A stretch of 64,000 bases of DNA from Pectinophora gossypiella (GCF_024362695.1 NC_065419.1:11594678-11658677), one strand, 5' to 3'; positions 31,741-43,073 are shown, counted from the stretch's first letter. Numbers and translations are program-made. The notes: a model not told the origin generated them from the sequence alone.

Positions 31741-31920
31741 TTTTTTTTTTGTGGAACGGAACGTAAACGTCAGGCAGAAATCTGTCAAAGTTCGCTATTG
31801 TCAGTTCGCTTTGTTGCAATTTGTTAACAAAAATAAATAAATAATACTTTCTCTGCACATTGTGAACTACAAACTTTATTTTAGTGTCGTCTACAACTTA
31901 TTCTCCCCGTCGGCGAAGTG
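31741..31920 (+). promoter_or_regulatory. Probable promoter and non-coding first exon of a downstream gene
   Basis: An initiator-like TCAGTT at 31801 is followed by 115 bases without a good start codon. A GC-richer end (tccccgtcggcgaagtg) meets the strong donor gtaagtat at 31921. The gene it would belong to is not identified. Confidence 0.4.
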
Positions 31921-33427
31921 GTAAGTATTTATACTGTTTGTAAATTACGCATTTTCATTTAAATAAGTTGCCCTGTAGTCATGTCGGGGTGTTATTGATT
32001 TTTCAGTGAACTGAATAGCCAATACGTTACACAAGACTTCCTCCTAATTTACTGAAAGGATATTCGAGTTCCTTGTTATAGTTCGTTGGAGTAATCTTCG
32101 GTTCAAGGTAGGTGCTGAACATTATTGTGATGAGAAAGTTATGATTTGAATTGTCTGGCGTAGTGAAGGCCGACATTTCAGTGTTTTGAAATCGGTTTGT
32201 TCTGCTCGGTGCATATCTAGGTTTTTCATATTCCAACTGTATTGGTTCCTTTGTCAATGTTATTGCAATCAGTATAATGTTTAGAAACTTTATATTATTC
32301 AGCTATTCAAACCCATTACTTTATATGACCAGCAATAAGTACTTGCGTGAGTAGTACCTAAGTAATAAGGCAGATGGAAGGAAACATATTAACATACTGT
32401 TACATACCTACAGACTTACATCATATTAGAAGTAGACAAATTATCATCGTGAGGAAATTGCTTATTAGGGTTTAAATCCAGTGCTATTGGCTATGACTCA
32501 TAATACAAACTGATTAAAAAATATATATAAGTATAAACAGGACATAGCTTAAACTATTTTAAAGCTAGTAATTTTCCCTTTGGATTAACCACTTTATCAC
32601 CTATTCAAATATTTTACATGCCTGGAATAATGATTTGGTATTGCATTGAAACTTGCAATCTAAATCAAAAATATCTTTTTTGACTTCTATCTTTGATTTA
32701 TTTTCTTATTATGGTTACACATTATAAATATTGATTGCTTGAAAAAGGTTACATATACAAAAGAAAATGGTCAAAAGAAAAGATAATTGTCCAATTATTT
32801 AGTAAAATAAATCACGTGCAAGTTGTAGCACTTTCTATATTACTAATAAAGAGTATTCTATATCCAAAATGGAAAGAATTGAAAAAAATATTCAGATTAA
32901 TGAGTCCACAGAGCTAAAGTTTAATAGTTTAAGTGTAATAATAGCCCATTTGAACCAGGACCTACCACAGGGAAATTGCACAATGCGAGGGGATAATTGC
33001 AGAGTGCTGGCGGAGTATATTTGTGTAGAGATAGGTCATGTTTTGTTATAGGGTGACCATGTTTGGGAATGTGATTCAAATCTAAAAGTAATATGGTAAT
33101 TTTGATTACGGAAATTCAAGATTGTAGAAAGATAAAAAGAAATTAAAAAAAACATTTAAATACCTGATACTTGAATATCTGTAATAACAGTGATGTGACT
33201 TGAATTCATGCTTGTTGAACTTTAGAATAAGTACTGTTAATTTGAAAAGAAAATCCCAGGGAGTCTTCATATATGGCTGCAGTCTTGGTTTCTGCCAATT
33301 TGGAGTTGGGTGTCTGTGTCTTAGCATGAACATAGCTGGCATCCTTGGGTGTAATATACACCTCTTCCTACCCATCCAGGGATACAGGTCTAATGCAATG
33401 TTTTGTTGTTTTTGGAAATCTAGGGGG
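31921..33427. other. Non-coding stretch, likely intron
   Basis: AT-rich, with only shadow ORFs (32027-32257 minus, 32735-32917 plus). No family features. Confidence 0.4.
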
Positions 33428-33430
33428 TTA

Positions 33431-33570
33431 AAAAGGCCGCATCGAAGCAATTCATCTAAGAAAGCAATATTGCAATTTGACATTTGCGCATATAAAAGTA
33501 GGTGCGCAATGCAAACAAATGTCAAATAGCAGTATTGCTTTCTTAGATGAATTGCTTCGATGTGGCCATT
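33431..33570. mobile_element. Palindromic MITE, family M3, clean copy
   Basis: A 140-bp element flanked by TTA on both sides (33428-33430, 33571-33573). The two ends gcatcgaagcaattcatcta/agaaagcaatattgc are inverted copies of each other. The middle has ttgcgcatataaaagtaggt. TTA duplication suggests PIF/Harbinger. Other copies are at 39278-39720, 48362-48420, 58744-58899 and 59334-59875. Confidence 0.85.
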
Positions 33571-33689
33571 TTAGATCCCCGGTTTTCTTCCCGCTGGGAT
33601 CACTGTCTATCTACTCAGCCTGTATCCACCCAATGCTAGATATAGGCCTCCTCTCAATCACTGATTAAGGGTGTAATTTTAAAGTGTAA

Positions 33690-33812
33690 TTTTTTTTCGT
33701 CTGTTTTTCCAACTCCAGTGAATATGCATTTGTTAGGTAAGCTTGATCCACCCTAGACCACACTGCCACTTACCATCAGGTTAGTTTGTGGACAAACACG
33801 AGCCTATTTTAT
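33690..33812 (+). mobile_element. LINE 3' end, truncated
   Basis: gtttttccaactccagtgaa, catttgttaggtaagcttga and ccaccctagaccaca match the end of 34640-34915 and stop in an A-rich run. Confidence 0.6.
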
Positions 33813-33858
33813 TAAAAAAAATTGTAAGTTCTTCTGTATGTCTTAAATTGTATATCAT

Positions 33859-34259
33859 TTAGATCCAGTCTTTTATATAATCTACAATTCCATCGGGATT
33901 TTTTAAAGTGTAGAGTACATCGCGCCTTCTCCTAAAACGAATAAGATATCTCTTGCTCTCTCTTTCCCTATCTATCAACAACCCAAGTCTTGCTTCTTTA
34001 GAAGACATGGTTACCGTGCACCGCGATGGTTTATCGCCGTCGGCGCCGCACGCGACGGCGACGCGGTGAATGCACTCGCCACCGCGCCCTGTACATCCAT
34101 AATTGAACTTCTGGGCTATTGTGTCTCCGTGTTCCCGACCTATAACTGTTAAGTATGTAAGGGACTTTTCTAGAGAGGCTTGACATTGGTAACAAGATAG
34201 TCTGATCCTTCTTATGGAATGTGAAATGCCAATGACGACCACACTCTAGCATAACGATT
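33859..34259 (-). other. Unassigned ORF region (127 aa open in one frame)
   Basis: The minus strand is open from 34242 to 33859 and reads RLSCYQCQASLEKSLTYL, then GCTGRGGECIHRVAVACG, with GC-rich third positions in the middle. CYQC and spaced Cys recall secreted three-finger proteins, but the pattern is incomplete and there is no signal peptide. A second frame (34252-34031) joins the ORF at 34633-34481 once the retroposon at 34271-34469 is removed. I cannot say which, if either, is real. Confidence 0.3.
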
Positions 34260-34270
34260 AATGATGCTTC

Positions 34271-34469
34271 TTATTTGGCGACTAGCAATAAATATAGAAC
34301 AAATCCAGCCTGTGCTCTAATGCATTAACTTCTTTCACCCTAAGGTTGCCTGACAGAAATTGCTATTTAGCAATAAGGCCGCCTATTGTACTTATGTTTT
34401 TATTCGTATGTTTATGTCCTTTGTATATGTCGTTGTGCAATAAAGTATTATTGATTGATTGATTGAACA
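34271..34469 (+). mobile_element. 5'-truncated LINE 3' end with 11-bp target duplication
   Basis: aatgatgcttc occurs at 34260-34270 and 34470-34480. The insert contains caccctaaggttgcctgaca, ttgctatttagcaataaggc and gtgcaataaagtattattga with a (ttga)n tail. This is the typical look of a recent target-primed insertion. Confidence 0.75.
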
Positions 34470-34639
34470 AATGATGCTTCGGAGATATTGTTCACGTCAG
34501 TACTTGATAGTTTGGTAGATTCGATTCCAAAGTCTAGACCACAGACGTAGGGTAGCTTGCCTGTCGGTCTTTTATAGGATACACTTCGGTGAGTGTGCGC
34601 GGGAACTTCACGAGTTAATTCCACCCACTCCAATCCATC

Positions 34640-34915
34640 TACGGACTACTAGAAGTCGGCGGGCATTTCATCCTTATGTTGTGGATATACCACCAATCCG
34701 CAATAAACGTTTTGCCTCTTCCTTTTTGCGAACAGTGAAGGATTGGAACTGTCTGCCGTTGACTGTTTTTCCAAGTCGTTATAATCTGGGAGTCTTCAAG
34801 ACTAGAGTGAATAGGCATTTGCTAGGTAAGTGTGATCCACCCTAGACCACATGGTCACTTAACATCAGGTGAGATTGTGGTCAAACTCGAGCCTGTATCA
34901 TTTAAAAAAAAACCT
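34640..34915 (+). mobile_element. LINE ORF2 C-terminal remnant and 3' end
   Basis: One frame reads [20 protein letters not shown], then SSFFLRTVKDWNCLPLTV, then FKTRVNRHLLGKC. This is the C-terminal pattern (DWN.LP...FK.R.N..L) of insect non-LTR retrotransposons. The piece ends in an A-rich tract near 34910. Confidence 0.65.
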
Positions 34916-35654
34916 ACAGTAAGAGGCAAACGGAGGGCCTCAAAACTTTGTTAGCTTGGCAACTAGCACATTGCATTGAGTAGATCTTGTGTAGTTTATG
35001 TAAGTTCATCACAACCTATGATTGTGTTACTCATCTCATTGACGGTTAAAATAAATACCTACTGAATGAGTAAGCAAAATTTCGTGTGCTTTAAACGAAG
35101 AAAACCTAAGGAAGATACAATATTCTTTGACTTTGAATATGAACTTTCTTTATAACGTCTTCATAACGTAGAGACGAATTTGTCCCAATTATAATAATAT
35201 TGTGAACTAAAAATCTATTTCGAGTCAAAAAAGTAAATGATTACATTATACAATAAAGCACTGGATGTGGGCGTGCTTCTAATTGATATAGATTGTTTTA
35301 TTTTATCGCTGAAATAAATCGCGTCGCACCCTTTCAAAGTGCACTCATCAAGGAAGATCAATGACCAGACATAAGAATCATGTTGATATTTCGCCCGAGG
35401 GCAACAGACGGAGGGTATTGACCTTCGAAATTGACTTGTACAGGAAATACCATCCCTTTTATAATCTTTGCAGTTTGACATTTCCAATCAAAAGTAATTT
35501 CCTGGGTCTTTTTCGCATGTATGTTACGCAGGTATAGGAAAGTCGTATTGTTTCCTGACTATATCCGTAGGGGGCTGGGTACGCTGGATTGCCTCGTCGA
35601 CGGATCCAATCAATCTAGTTATAAATGTTAAAAGACCGTCTTTTAAACCTATGA
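34916..35654. other. Non-coding, nothing recognised
   Basis: Only a short minus ORF (35215-35487) without family features. Confidence 0.35.
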
Positions 35655-35870
35655 ACCCCGGTACCGAACCAATGAGTTATTAATTTATCTTAAGCGCAGT
35701 TTTCACTAACACAGTTGGCTCGACCATTATAGACGGCGATACGGCTCACCGCCTATCATGTTGATCTAACAACAAGCTCGGTGAGGTGTGGGTACTTAGT
35801 TTATCTTGCGATGGATGTATCTCTCATTCCCAATTGCTATATGTATAGTCGTGAGGTTCTGTTATGTTTA
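35655..35870 (+). repeat. SINE family D copy
   Basis: gaaccccggtaccgaaccaa, tggctcgaccattatagacg, gtgggtacttagtttatctt, tagtcgtgaggttctgttat: same order as the reverse complement of 17016-17285. The A-box end is lost. Confidence 0.7.
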
Positions 35871-36149
35871 AACTCTTTACGTAATTCATCGTGTGATATT
35901 TTTAAGTTTTAATACGTGGAAGTTCTCATGAGAACTTGAGAATCACTCGAGACCTGTGGGGTAATCCTGCACGACGGGAAGTCTGCACTCAGTAATGGAG
36001 GGTAATATAGACTGTTTATTACAGCCCTATTGGGTCTATCCATTAGTTTACTTAGGGGACCCGTGATAGCCCTGTTCGGAGTTTCAGAGAACGTGTGACT
36101 TACATCATAGTCCAGGTGCTTTGGGCTCTAAACCACTGAATTCGACTTG

Positions 36150-36330
36150 ACCGTTTGTATTTATGTTTGGATCGTAGAAAAATTGATATCACGTGGTTCT
36201 AGGATTTGTGCCACGCTATTGGCAATTGGCTCGCCCCCTATTACATGGGACTTAACATAGCTGGCGAGGAGTGGGTGTATTATACTATACACCTTTATCT
36301 ACCTACGCCGTGAATACAAGCGTGGTACGT
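36150..36330. repeat. Repeat R5, copy 1
   Basis: atatcacgtggttctaggat, catgggacttaacatagctg and gaggagtgggtgtatta parallel 46212-46345. Confidence 0.5.
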
Positions 36331-36842
36331 TACGTGCTATGTTACGTTATTAGTTCACCTCAGGAATTCAACCGAAAATTCATAGAGTCAACACCAGGCA
36401 AACACTACTACTGGAATACAGGAATTATATAATCTCAAAAACTACACACTACACTGGAACTCTATAGTCTCTGCTTACCCCGGTGGGAAATAGGCGTGAG
36501 TTTATGTATGTGTATGTATACCAGACGCATTAAGTTTTCCTCCATGACTTCCTAACGCTGAAACGATTAAAGTTTCCACATTACCAGTGCGATAACCCGT
36601 CGATAATTTGGATAAGGACTGCAAGGGCCATGGGGTCGTTTAGTGCGGGTTGGATCACCCTCGCGTGGCAAACGTACCGTGACCCGGAAGGAAATGTAGG
36701 CGTTTTTGTATGTTTGTTTGTTGTTTTAAGAGTTTTATGTAGCTGCGAATTCAATGACGGATGTTTGATCTTTGCTGATTATTGACGACTAGGAACCGCT
36801 ACTTAGGCAGGTGCTACGTACAGTGGTACCGGATATTTGTTG

Positions 36843-37165
36843 ACAGCCTCCGTGGTCTAGTGGTTAGAGCGTTAGGCTCACGATCTGGAGGTCCGGGTTC
36901 GATTCCCGATGGGGACATTGTCGAAATCACTTTGTGAGACTGTCCTTTGTTTGGTAAGGACTTTTCAGGCTTGAATCACCTGATTGTCCGAAAAAGTAAG
37001 ATGATTCCGTGCTTCGGAGGGCACGTTAAGCCGTTGGTCCCGGCTATTAGCCGTAAAAACACCTCCACCAACCCGCAGTGGAGCAGCGTGGTGGAGTATG
37101 CTTCATACCCCCTCCGGTTGATTGAGGGGAGGCCTGTGCCCAGCAGTGGGACGTATATAAGCAGT
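36843..37165 (+). repeat. SINE family B, full copy
   Basis: The tRNA-like head cctccgtggtctagtggtta has A and B boxes (gggttcgattcccgatgggg). The body is cattgtcgaaatcactttgt, the shared core gtgcttcggagggcacgtta, and the tail aacacctccaccaacccgca ... cccagcagtgggacgt. No acceptor-stem pairing like a real tRNA gene. ORFs 36947-37261 and 36976-37182 are shadows. Confidence 0.85.
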
Positions 37166-37944
37166 TTATGTAACATTTTCAAGGGATTTATTTTTATTTA
37201 CTTACTTTACGGGCGTCGTAGGCACTTCCAAATTACGTATTTTAAATTAACTTATTTATAAAACAATGCTCACACCAGCCAGTACGACGTGCCTTGAAGA
37301 GGTCACATCGATGCGGTCTCTTTTTCAGCTTCTCCCGCACCTAATTCCGTATCGATACAGAACCGAAGATATTTCAAAAAAATAAATAAATAATCGGCTG
37401 AGCTTTTCCATCAAGCGGAGCGTGTGGCGTAGTTCATTATACCAGCGCTATTCTAACAACTTTTAAATCTGTAGGTACACTAATAGATAAAATAAGTATT
37501 AAATTAGGTATTTATGTGAGATGAGGCTATCTACTGGCCCTAGACAAAAAAATACACTGAAAATAAAATAAATATCTACTATTTAGTACGGTACTTTTTT
37601 TTAAGATTACGTGTTTAGTACCAAATGAATCGCGAGGTTATAAAAATCTGGTATTTTATTGAGGGATTTCTTTGCGTTACTCGATGTATAAATAATACTA
37701 CTGAAAGGTTAAGTCATCGTATTGTATCCAGCATTGTATCGTGAGATTTGTTATTGTGATTTTTCGAAATGGCGCTTTTGATTTTGAGGGCGTCGCATTT
37801 TGTCTTCTGGTGATTGGACTGCCCATAACGGTAGGAATTAGGGGCGTGGGTGTCCATACTTACAGGCTAATTCCTCTGTGGATTTAACGTCCGACCTAAG
37901 GACTGGATTGCGTGACCTTATAATCTCGACATGCGAATGAATGG
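37166..37944. other. Non-coding, nothing recognised
   Basis: AT-rich, with no ORF or clear repeat. Confidence 0.35.
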
Positions 37945-38275
37945 CCATTGGCCCCGATTCCTGCAGACACCGCCTAATTTTATTTTAGGTTATATCCGTC
38001 ATTTTCGTATCCGTCGAAAAGGAAAGGGACGGATGATTCACAGCTCTTAATTTTAGGAAGAATGAGTAAATTAATGTGTCGGGTTATTGACTGACGTAAA
38101 ATTTTTAGACGGTTGGTTTAGATTTGTGCTTAAAATTGACGTGTGTTCCATAAATTTTATGCTTGTCGATTACCCGTCCCTTTCCTTTTCGGCGGATAAG
38201 AAAAGGACAGATATAACTTAAAATAAAATTAGATGGTATTTACAGGAATTAGCACCATTTTGTGCGTAATTATGC
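37945..38275. mobile_element. MITE family M4, copy 1
   Basis: Inverted blocks at both ends: gtccctttccttttcggcgg (right) faces its complement near ccgtcgaaaaggaaaggga (left), and ttaaaataaaattag faces ctaattttattttag. Other copies are at 50600-50985 and 52775-53040. Confidence 0.65.
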
Positions 38276-38299
38276 TTAGCTACGTACACGTCTACATAT

Positions 38300-38755
38300 A
38301 GGGTGTTCGCGACATTGTAACGAATACTTTAACGAAAAATTCTGACCATGATTCAGAATTGTTATCAGTGGAATCAGTGGAATTTTTCGTCGCAAAAGTA
38401 TGGAACTGAAAATAATTAAAAAAAAACACTAAAATTTTTATGAATTTTCCGACAAGAAATTTAACTTTCTATCAACTCAGAAACACGGTCTGAATCATCA
38501 CCATTCGTTACGGTGTCATTAATACCCATACGTACTTGTATATTGGTTACCTGTACGTACTTGCACGGGGTGTAAGTGACATTGTAACGAATTCTGAGTG
38601 GAATGATTCCGCTCATTATTCTGAATTAATATCAAGTGAAATTTTCCATCGCAAAAGTATAGAGTTGTAAATAATTAAAACAAAAATAATCATGAATTTT
38701 GTGACGGAATATTCCTCTTCATATTAACTCAGAATCATGGTCTGAAACATCCTGT
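38300..38755. mobile_element. Two tandem copies of MITE family P1
   Basis: 38300-38530 and 38564-38755 each start with a form of gggtgt...gacattgtaacgaa and carry paired gaatcat motifs around a ttttcc/ggaaaa centre. They lie about 35 bases apart in the same orientation. Confidence 0.65.
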
Positions 38756-39277
38756 ATATATATTTATTGTTTTTCTAATAACTTTACACGCACTGAATGT
38801 TATTTAGATTGGGCTAAATATGGTTAGTACGGTTGTTCACGGTTGGCTAACTATACATACGCATAGCCACGCCCGTATCCGTAATGGGGTGGGTAGAGCC
38901 ACAAGTCATCATAACACCGCCCGTAGCCCATAGCTTGTGTAGCTGAAAGAGCGAAAACGTCGACCACACCAGCGTGGTCGTTATCGAAGTCCTGAAGTGT
39001 TTGTTGTCCCGAGCTGATTGGCGTCTATGGCTAGAGTAATCGGGTCGTCAGGATCGTATATTACGTCCTAACTTCTGGAATTAGATCTTAAAAACTCAAT
39101 ATATCAAGCTCTGCCGCCTCGCCGCGGGCCAGTGCAGATTTTGAGACCTATTTTTATTTTTTCTTAATCGGGTCAGACTGCCAGCATGCTGTAAACTATC
39201 TAAACAAAATTGAAGTAGCTGCTATCTTTTCAGCACGAGTGTTACATAACTCTAGTCGTGTGTGCGCGCGTACATCT
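38756..39277. other. Non-coding, nothing recognised
   Basis: A short GC-richer part (38870-39150) has no ORF. Confidence 0.3.
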
Positions 39278-39720
39278 AAAAAGCAATATTGCAATTTGAC
39301 GTTTGCGCATATAAAAGTAAGTGCGCAATGTTCTTCTGCTTCTTCTATCGTGAGGGATGTGAGGTGGATTACCAACCTCATCAACCCTGGTGTCAGGGTT
39401 ACTATTGAGCCGCCAAAGGCCCCTGACATGGCATGTAACGATTACTCACTTACATCAGTAAGTAGTAACCGGGATCAATGACTTAACGTGCCTTCCGAAA
39501 CACGGATAGACTTACTTTCGGACAAACAGGTGATCAGCCTGTAATGTCCTAACCAAACTAGGAATCACAAAATGATTTTTCACAAAGGGATACGAACCCA
39601 AGACCTCCGGATTGTGAGCCCAACGCACAACCACTGTACCACGGAGGCCGTTATGTTAACAAATATCAAATAGCAATATTGCTTTCTTAGGTGAATTGCT
39701 TCCATATGGTCTTTTTAATT
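39278..39720. mobile_element. MITE family M3 copy split by SINE A
   Basis: The left half is 39278-39330 (aaaaagcaatattgcaattt, gtttgcgcatataaaagtaa) and the right half 39653-39720 (aaatatcaaatagcaatatt, gaattgcttccatatgg). A SINE lies at the centre. Confidence 0.8.
39331..39652 (-). repeat. SINE family A, nearly full, inside MITE M3
   Basis: From ttcttctatcgtgagggatg through the core aacgtgccttccgaaacacg to the tRNA-like head (gatacgaacccaagacctcc, accacggaggccgtt). ORFs 39196-39429 and 39239-39481 are shadows. Confidence 0.85.
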
Positions 39721-39978
39721 CCCTGTGCGGGAAACTTAGTAAACAAACGAGGAAGACGGTAAATTAAGATTTGTACCCGCGCGGTCAGGTTGTCTCGATA
39801 GTCGATATTGCAATTAACTTAGGAATATACATTTCCAGCAGGGCAAATGTACCTGTAATGTATTGTAGATAGATACGAGTATAATACGCTTTTCGACCCT
39901 AGATTGTACGTTAATAGTCGCCGGCGACATAATTATCAATATGCCAATGACATTATCTTATTGGATAGTAAGTCTAAG

Positions 39979-40112
39979 GGTGGTATTAATAAACTAATCT
40001 CAGCTTTGAAACTGCTCTCAAGATCATGTCAATGTGACAGTTCTTATATAAAAACAGAGACTTGAGCATGATCTTGAGGGCAGTCTCAGCTGAGATAAGT
40101 TTATTAATACCC
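39979..40112. mobile_element. MITE family M2, copy 2
   Basis: ggtggtattaataaactaat to agataagtttattaatac, with the inner inverted ctcaagatcatgtc / gcatgatcttgag. Shorter than copy 1. Confidence 0.75.
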
Positions 40113-40305
40113 CTTATTCATTCAATCAAACAGATAAACAGAACTCTCCTTTGGTTTTTCTTCTAATAAGGTTGGAATATAATATTCTGACACAAACAGC
40201 ATAACATATTGTGATATGTTTGATAAAGTGTATTAATACAAATGAAATGTGGTAAGTAAACGTGAATCGTTGTTTATTTTATAAGTGTAATTTTTTGAAA
40301 AGACT

Positions 40306-40428
40306 TCGGTTCTATCGTGTAGGTTGATTACCAATCTCATCAACCCTGGTGTCAGGGTTATTAAACAAGGGATCAGCTTGTACTAATGTCTTAGGACATT
40401 AGGGATCACAAAGTATTTTTTTTGTGAA
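40306..40428 (-). repeat. SINE family A, internally deleted
   Basis: ctatcgtgtaggttgattac, ccctggtgtcagggttatta, then a jump to gggatcagcttgta and agggatcacaaagta. Confidence 0.65.
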
Positions 40429-40740
40429 TTATTATTTATTCTTGTAGTATTCTAATAAATATAATCTCGGACTCAGGGGGTTGCGGGGTGACAGATAGGT
40501 AGCTCCGTATCATTCCGATTGAATTTATTGTGTTTCACTTACTAAAAGACATTTATCGTAATTCTATAGTGGCATCAGTGAACGCCACAATTCTATACCT
40601 AGAAAAAAGGGGTTTGGGGTTAGGGGTTTTTTCCCTGAAATAGTAGCATGAAAATGCTACACCGACAAGAGCGTGGCTCATAAATTGATGATGATGACCT
40701 AGAGTAGGTATCTTTAGTTTTCTATAAAAGGCACATTGTA

Positions 40741-40941
40741 CAGGGTGTTAGTGACATCGTACCGAACATTGAGGGGGATGATTCAGACCATGATTCTGAG
40801 TTAATATCAAGTGGCATTTTCCTATATTTTTGTTTTCTTTTCAATTCTATATTTGTGTGATGGAAAATTTATTGATATTAACTCAGAAACATGGTCTGAA
40901 TCATCCCTCAAAGTTTTCGTTACGAGGTCACTAACAACCTG
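40741..40941. mobile_element. Palindromic MITE, family P1, long copy
   Basis: cagggtgttagtgacatcgt at the left and acgaggtcactaacaacctg at the right form the hairpin, with inner gattctgagttaatatcaag and its inverted partner. TA precedes it. Confidence 0.8.
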
Positions 40942-41073
40942 TGTTGAGAGTGCATACATAATATCGAAAGCAAAAAACCTTACGCGTTGATTTTTTATTG
41001 AAAAACTGACATAGATATTTTAAATAACAATGGAACGTAATAATATTGACATGTATAAAAAATATATATATAT

Positions 41074-41370
41074 GAGGAGCTCGGTGGCGCAGCGGTAAAC
41101 GCGCTCGGTCTGCGATTGTTGAAGTTAAGCAACTTTCGCAAAGGCCGATCATAGGATGGGTGACCACAAAAAAAGTTTTCATCTCGAGCTCTTCCGTGCT
41201 TCGGAAGGCACGTTAAGCCGTTGGGCCCGGCTGCATTAGCAGTCGTTAATAACCACCAATCCGCACTGGGCCCGCGTGGTGGTTTAAGGCCCGATCTCCC
41301 TATCCATCCATAGGGAAGGCCCGTGCCCCAGCAGTGGGGACGTTAATAGGCTGGTGATGATGATGATAAA
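41074..41370 (+). repeat. SINE family E (tRNA/5S-like head), copy 1
   Basis: The head ctcggtggcgcagcggtaaa is tRNA-like. It is followed by gaagttaagcaac and ggatgggtgaccac, which match the internal A and C boxes of 5S rRNA genes. Then come the shared core gtgcttcggaaggcacgtta and the tail ccccagcagtggggacgtta with (gat)n. ORF 40931-41182 is a shadow. Confidence 0.8.
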
Positions 41371-41702
41371 AAATAAATTAATAAGACCAAGGAGGCCGTC
41401 GTTAACAGCCTGTATATAATGACACACGTGTTAGGTATAATGTAGCTAGATTGGTATGTTGTAGAATTTGTACATGACAGTATTTCCCGGCATTGTTCCC
41501 GAATTGAATAGGCTTTCGTTGGGGCCGCTCTTTGTGACGTCGCATGACACCGTGTGGTTGCAGTTTCCATTTATATTTCAAGCCTTTCCAAGAAATTCCT
41601 TCTATTAGAGAACTGCAATGTGAGGCGTGACAATGGTTCTATGTAGTAGGAGGACATAATACGGTGCCTATCTTTTTCGGTGAATTGTAAAGTTTTACAT
41701 AC

Positions 41703-42147
41703 TATATAATATAAGCTCACGACTATATTTCCAATCGGGCTAGGCAGAGGTACATCTATCGCAAGATTAACTGAGTACCCACGCTTCACCTAGCTTTTTG
41801 TTACACCAACGTGATAGGTTTTCTTTTCTATCGTGTGGTGTCACGGTTATTACTGAGCCGCCATAGGCCCCTGACATGACTTATGTAACGACTACGTACT
41901 TACATCAGTAAGTAAGAACTGGGACCAACGGATTAACGTGCTTCCGAAGCACGGATCATCTTACTTTTAGACAATCAGGTGATCAGCCTGTAATGTCGAA
42001 AATAGGGATCACAAAGTGATTTTTGTGATTTGTCCCCACCGGGATTCGAACCCGGGACCTCCGGATCGTGAGCACAACGGTCTACCATTAGACTACGTAG
42101 GCCGTTAACGTGTTAGGTGAGGTGAGCCGTATTGCCGTCTATAACGG
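41703..42147 (-). repeat. SINE family D copy split by SINE A
   Basis: 41703-41819 (agctcacgactatatttcca, acaccaacgtgatagg) resumes at 42109 (cgtgttaggtgaggtgagcc, gccgtctataacgg). Confidence 0.7.
41820..42108 (-). repeat. SINE family A inside SINE D
   Basis: ttcttttctatcgtgtggtg to ctacgtaggccgttaac, with core aacgtgcttccgaagcacgg and a good B box ggattcgaacccgggacc. Confidence 0.8.
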
Positions 42148-42350
42148 TTATGTACCCTCCGAAGCACGGAATCATCTTACTTTTCCGGACAATTAGGTGA
42201 TTCAAACTATAAGCTATAGTGGCTGCAATGTCCTAGCTAAACAAAGGACAGTCTCTCAAAGTGATTTCGACAATGTCCCCATCGTGAATCGAACCCGGAC
42301 CTCCAGATGACGAGCCCAATGCGCTTACCATTAGACCACGGATGTAAAAC
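42148..42350 (-). repeat. SINE family B, head and core
   Basis: accctccgaagcacggaatc, gtgatttcgacaatgtcccc, cgaacccggacctccagatg. It adjoins the D/A nest directly. Confidence 0.7.
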
Positions 42351-42771
42351 GCTTGTTAAATAAAATTATTACTTGCATCTCTTGGCCACCATTCAGTAAC
42401 AGCCTTAGTCCATCTGTTGTCTTCCCGTCTTGCCAAGTGTCCTGCCCAGCCCATCTCCATTTAAGCCTAGCGATTCTTGTACCTACTCATAGTTAGAATA
42501 AATGAGAGAAGCGACTAGAACATTTTCCAAGCTGAAGCCACGTGTATGCTATATTAATTACACAACGCCTACGGACCAACCCCTCATACAAACGGTATCT
42601 AAAGTAACATGTCGAGTCGTTTTTATTCATTACAACTTTACCAAGGTCTACTTTACCCTACAAATGATATACCATAAATCGAGTTTATGATAACACATTA
42701 TTTATAAGCTAACACGTGGACAGTTATGATCATCGTCATCATCTCCATAGCATTATCCCGTTTTTCACATG
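42351..42771. other. Non-coding, nothing recognised
   Basis: ORF 42502-42690 has no family features. gatcatcgtcatcatctcca near 42728 is a short trinucleotide-type run. Confidence 0.35.
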
Positions 42772-43073
42772 CTCCGCTTACCTGATCTGAAGATTTGATA
42801 GGACCGGTTTTTTACAGACGCGACTGTCTGTCTGACCTTCCAAGACCAGCCAGGAAAACCAGCCCAATACAGGCTAGGTCACATACTTTCGAAAATGCAT
42901 GTCTCGGGAATGTAGGTTTCCTTCACCGCTTCAGGTGATAATCATTTATGATCCAAACATGAATGCGAAAACAAATTCGATAATCATTGGCTTAGGCCTG
43001 TGCTGGATTCGAAGCGGCAACCTCAAAGTGAGAGGCAAGCGTTCTACCAACTAGGCTACTACGGTTCTACAAA
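42772..43073 (-). repeat. SINE family C, full copy
   Basis: In minus orientation the head is gtagcctagttggtagaacg ... ttcgaatccagcacaggcct (A and B boxes). The middle is tcatgtttggatcataaatg and the tail ggaaggtcagacagacagtc ... caaatcttcagatcaggtaa. Confidence 0.8.

Noticed and set aside
33106..33525. 139-aa minus ORF and overlapping 109-aa plus ORF
   Set aside because: Both run through MITE M3 and AT-rich DNA without family features.
41095..41165. 5S rRNA-like segment
   Set aside because: Only the internal promoter boxes resemble 5S; the segment is inside SINE E and is not a 5S gene.
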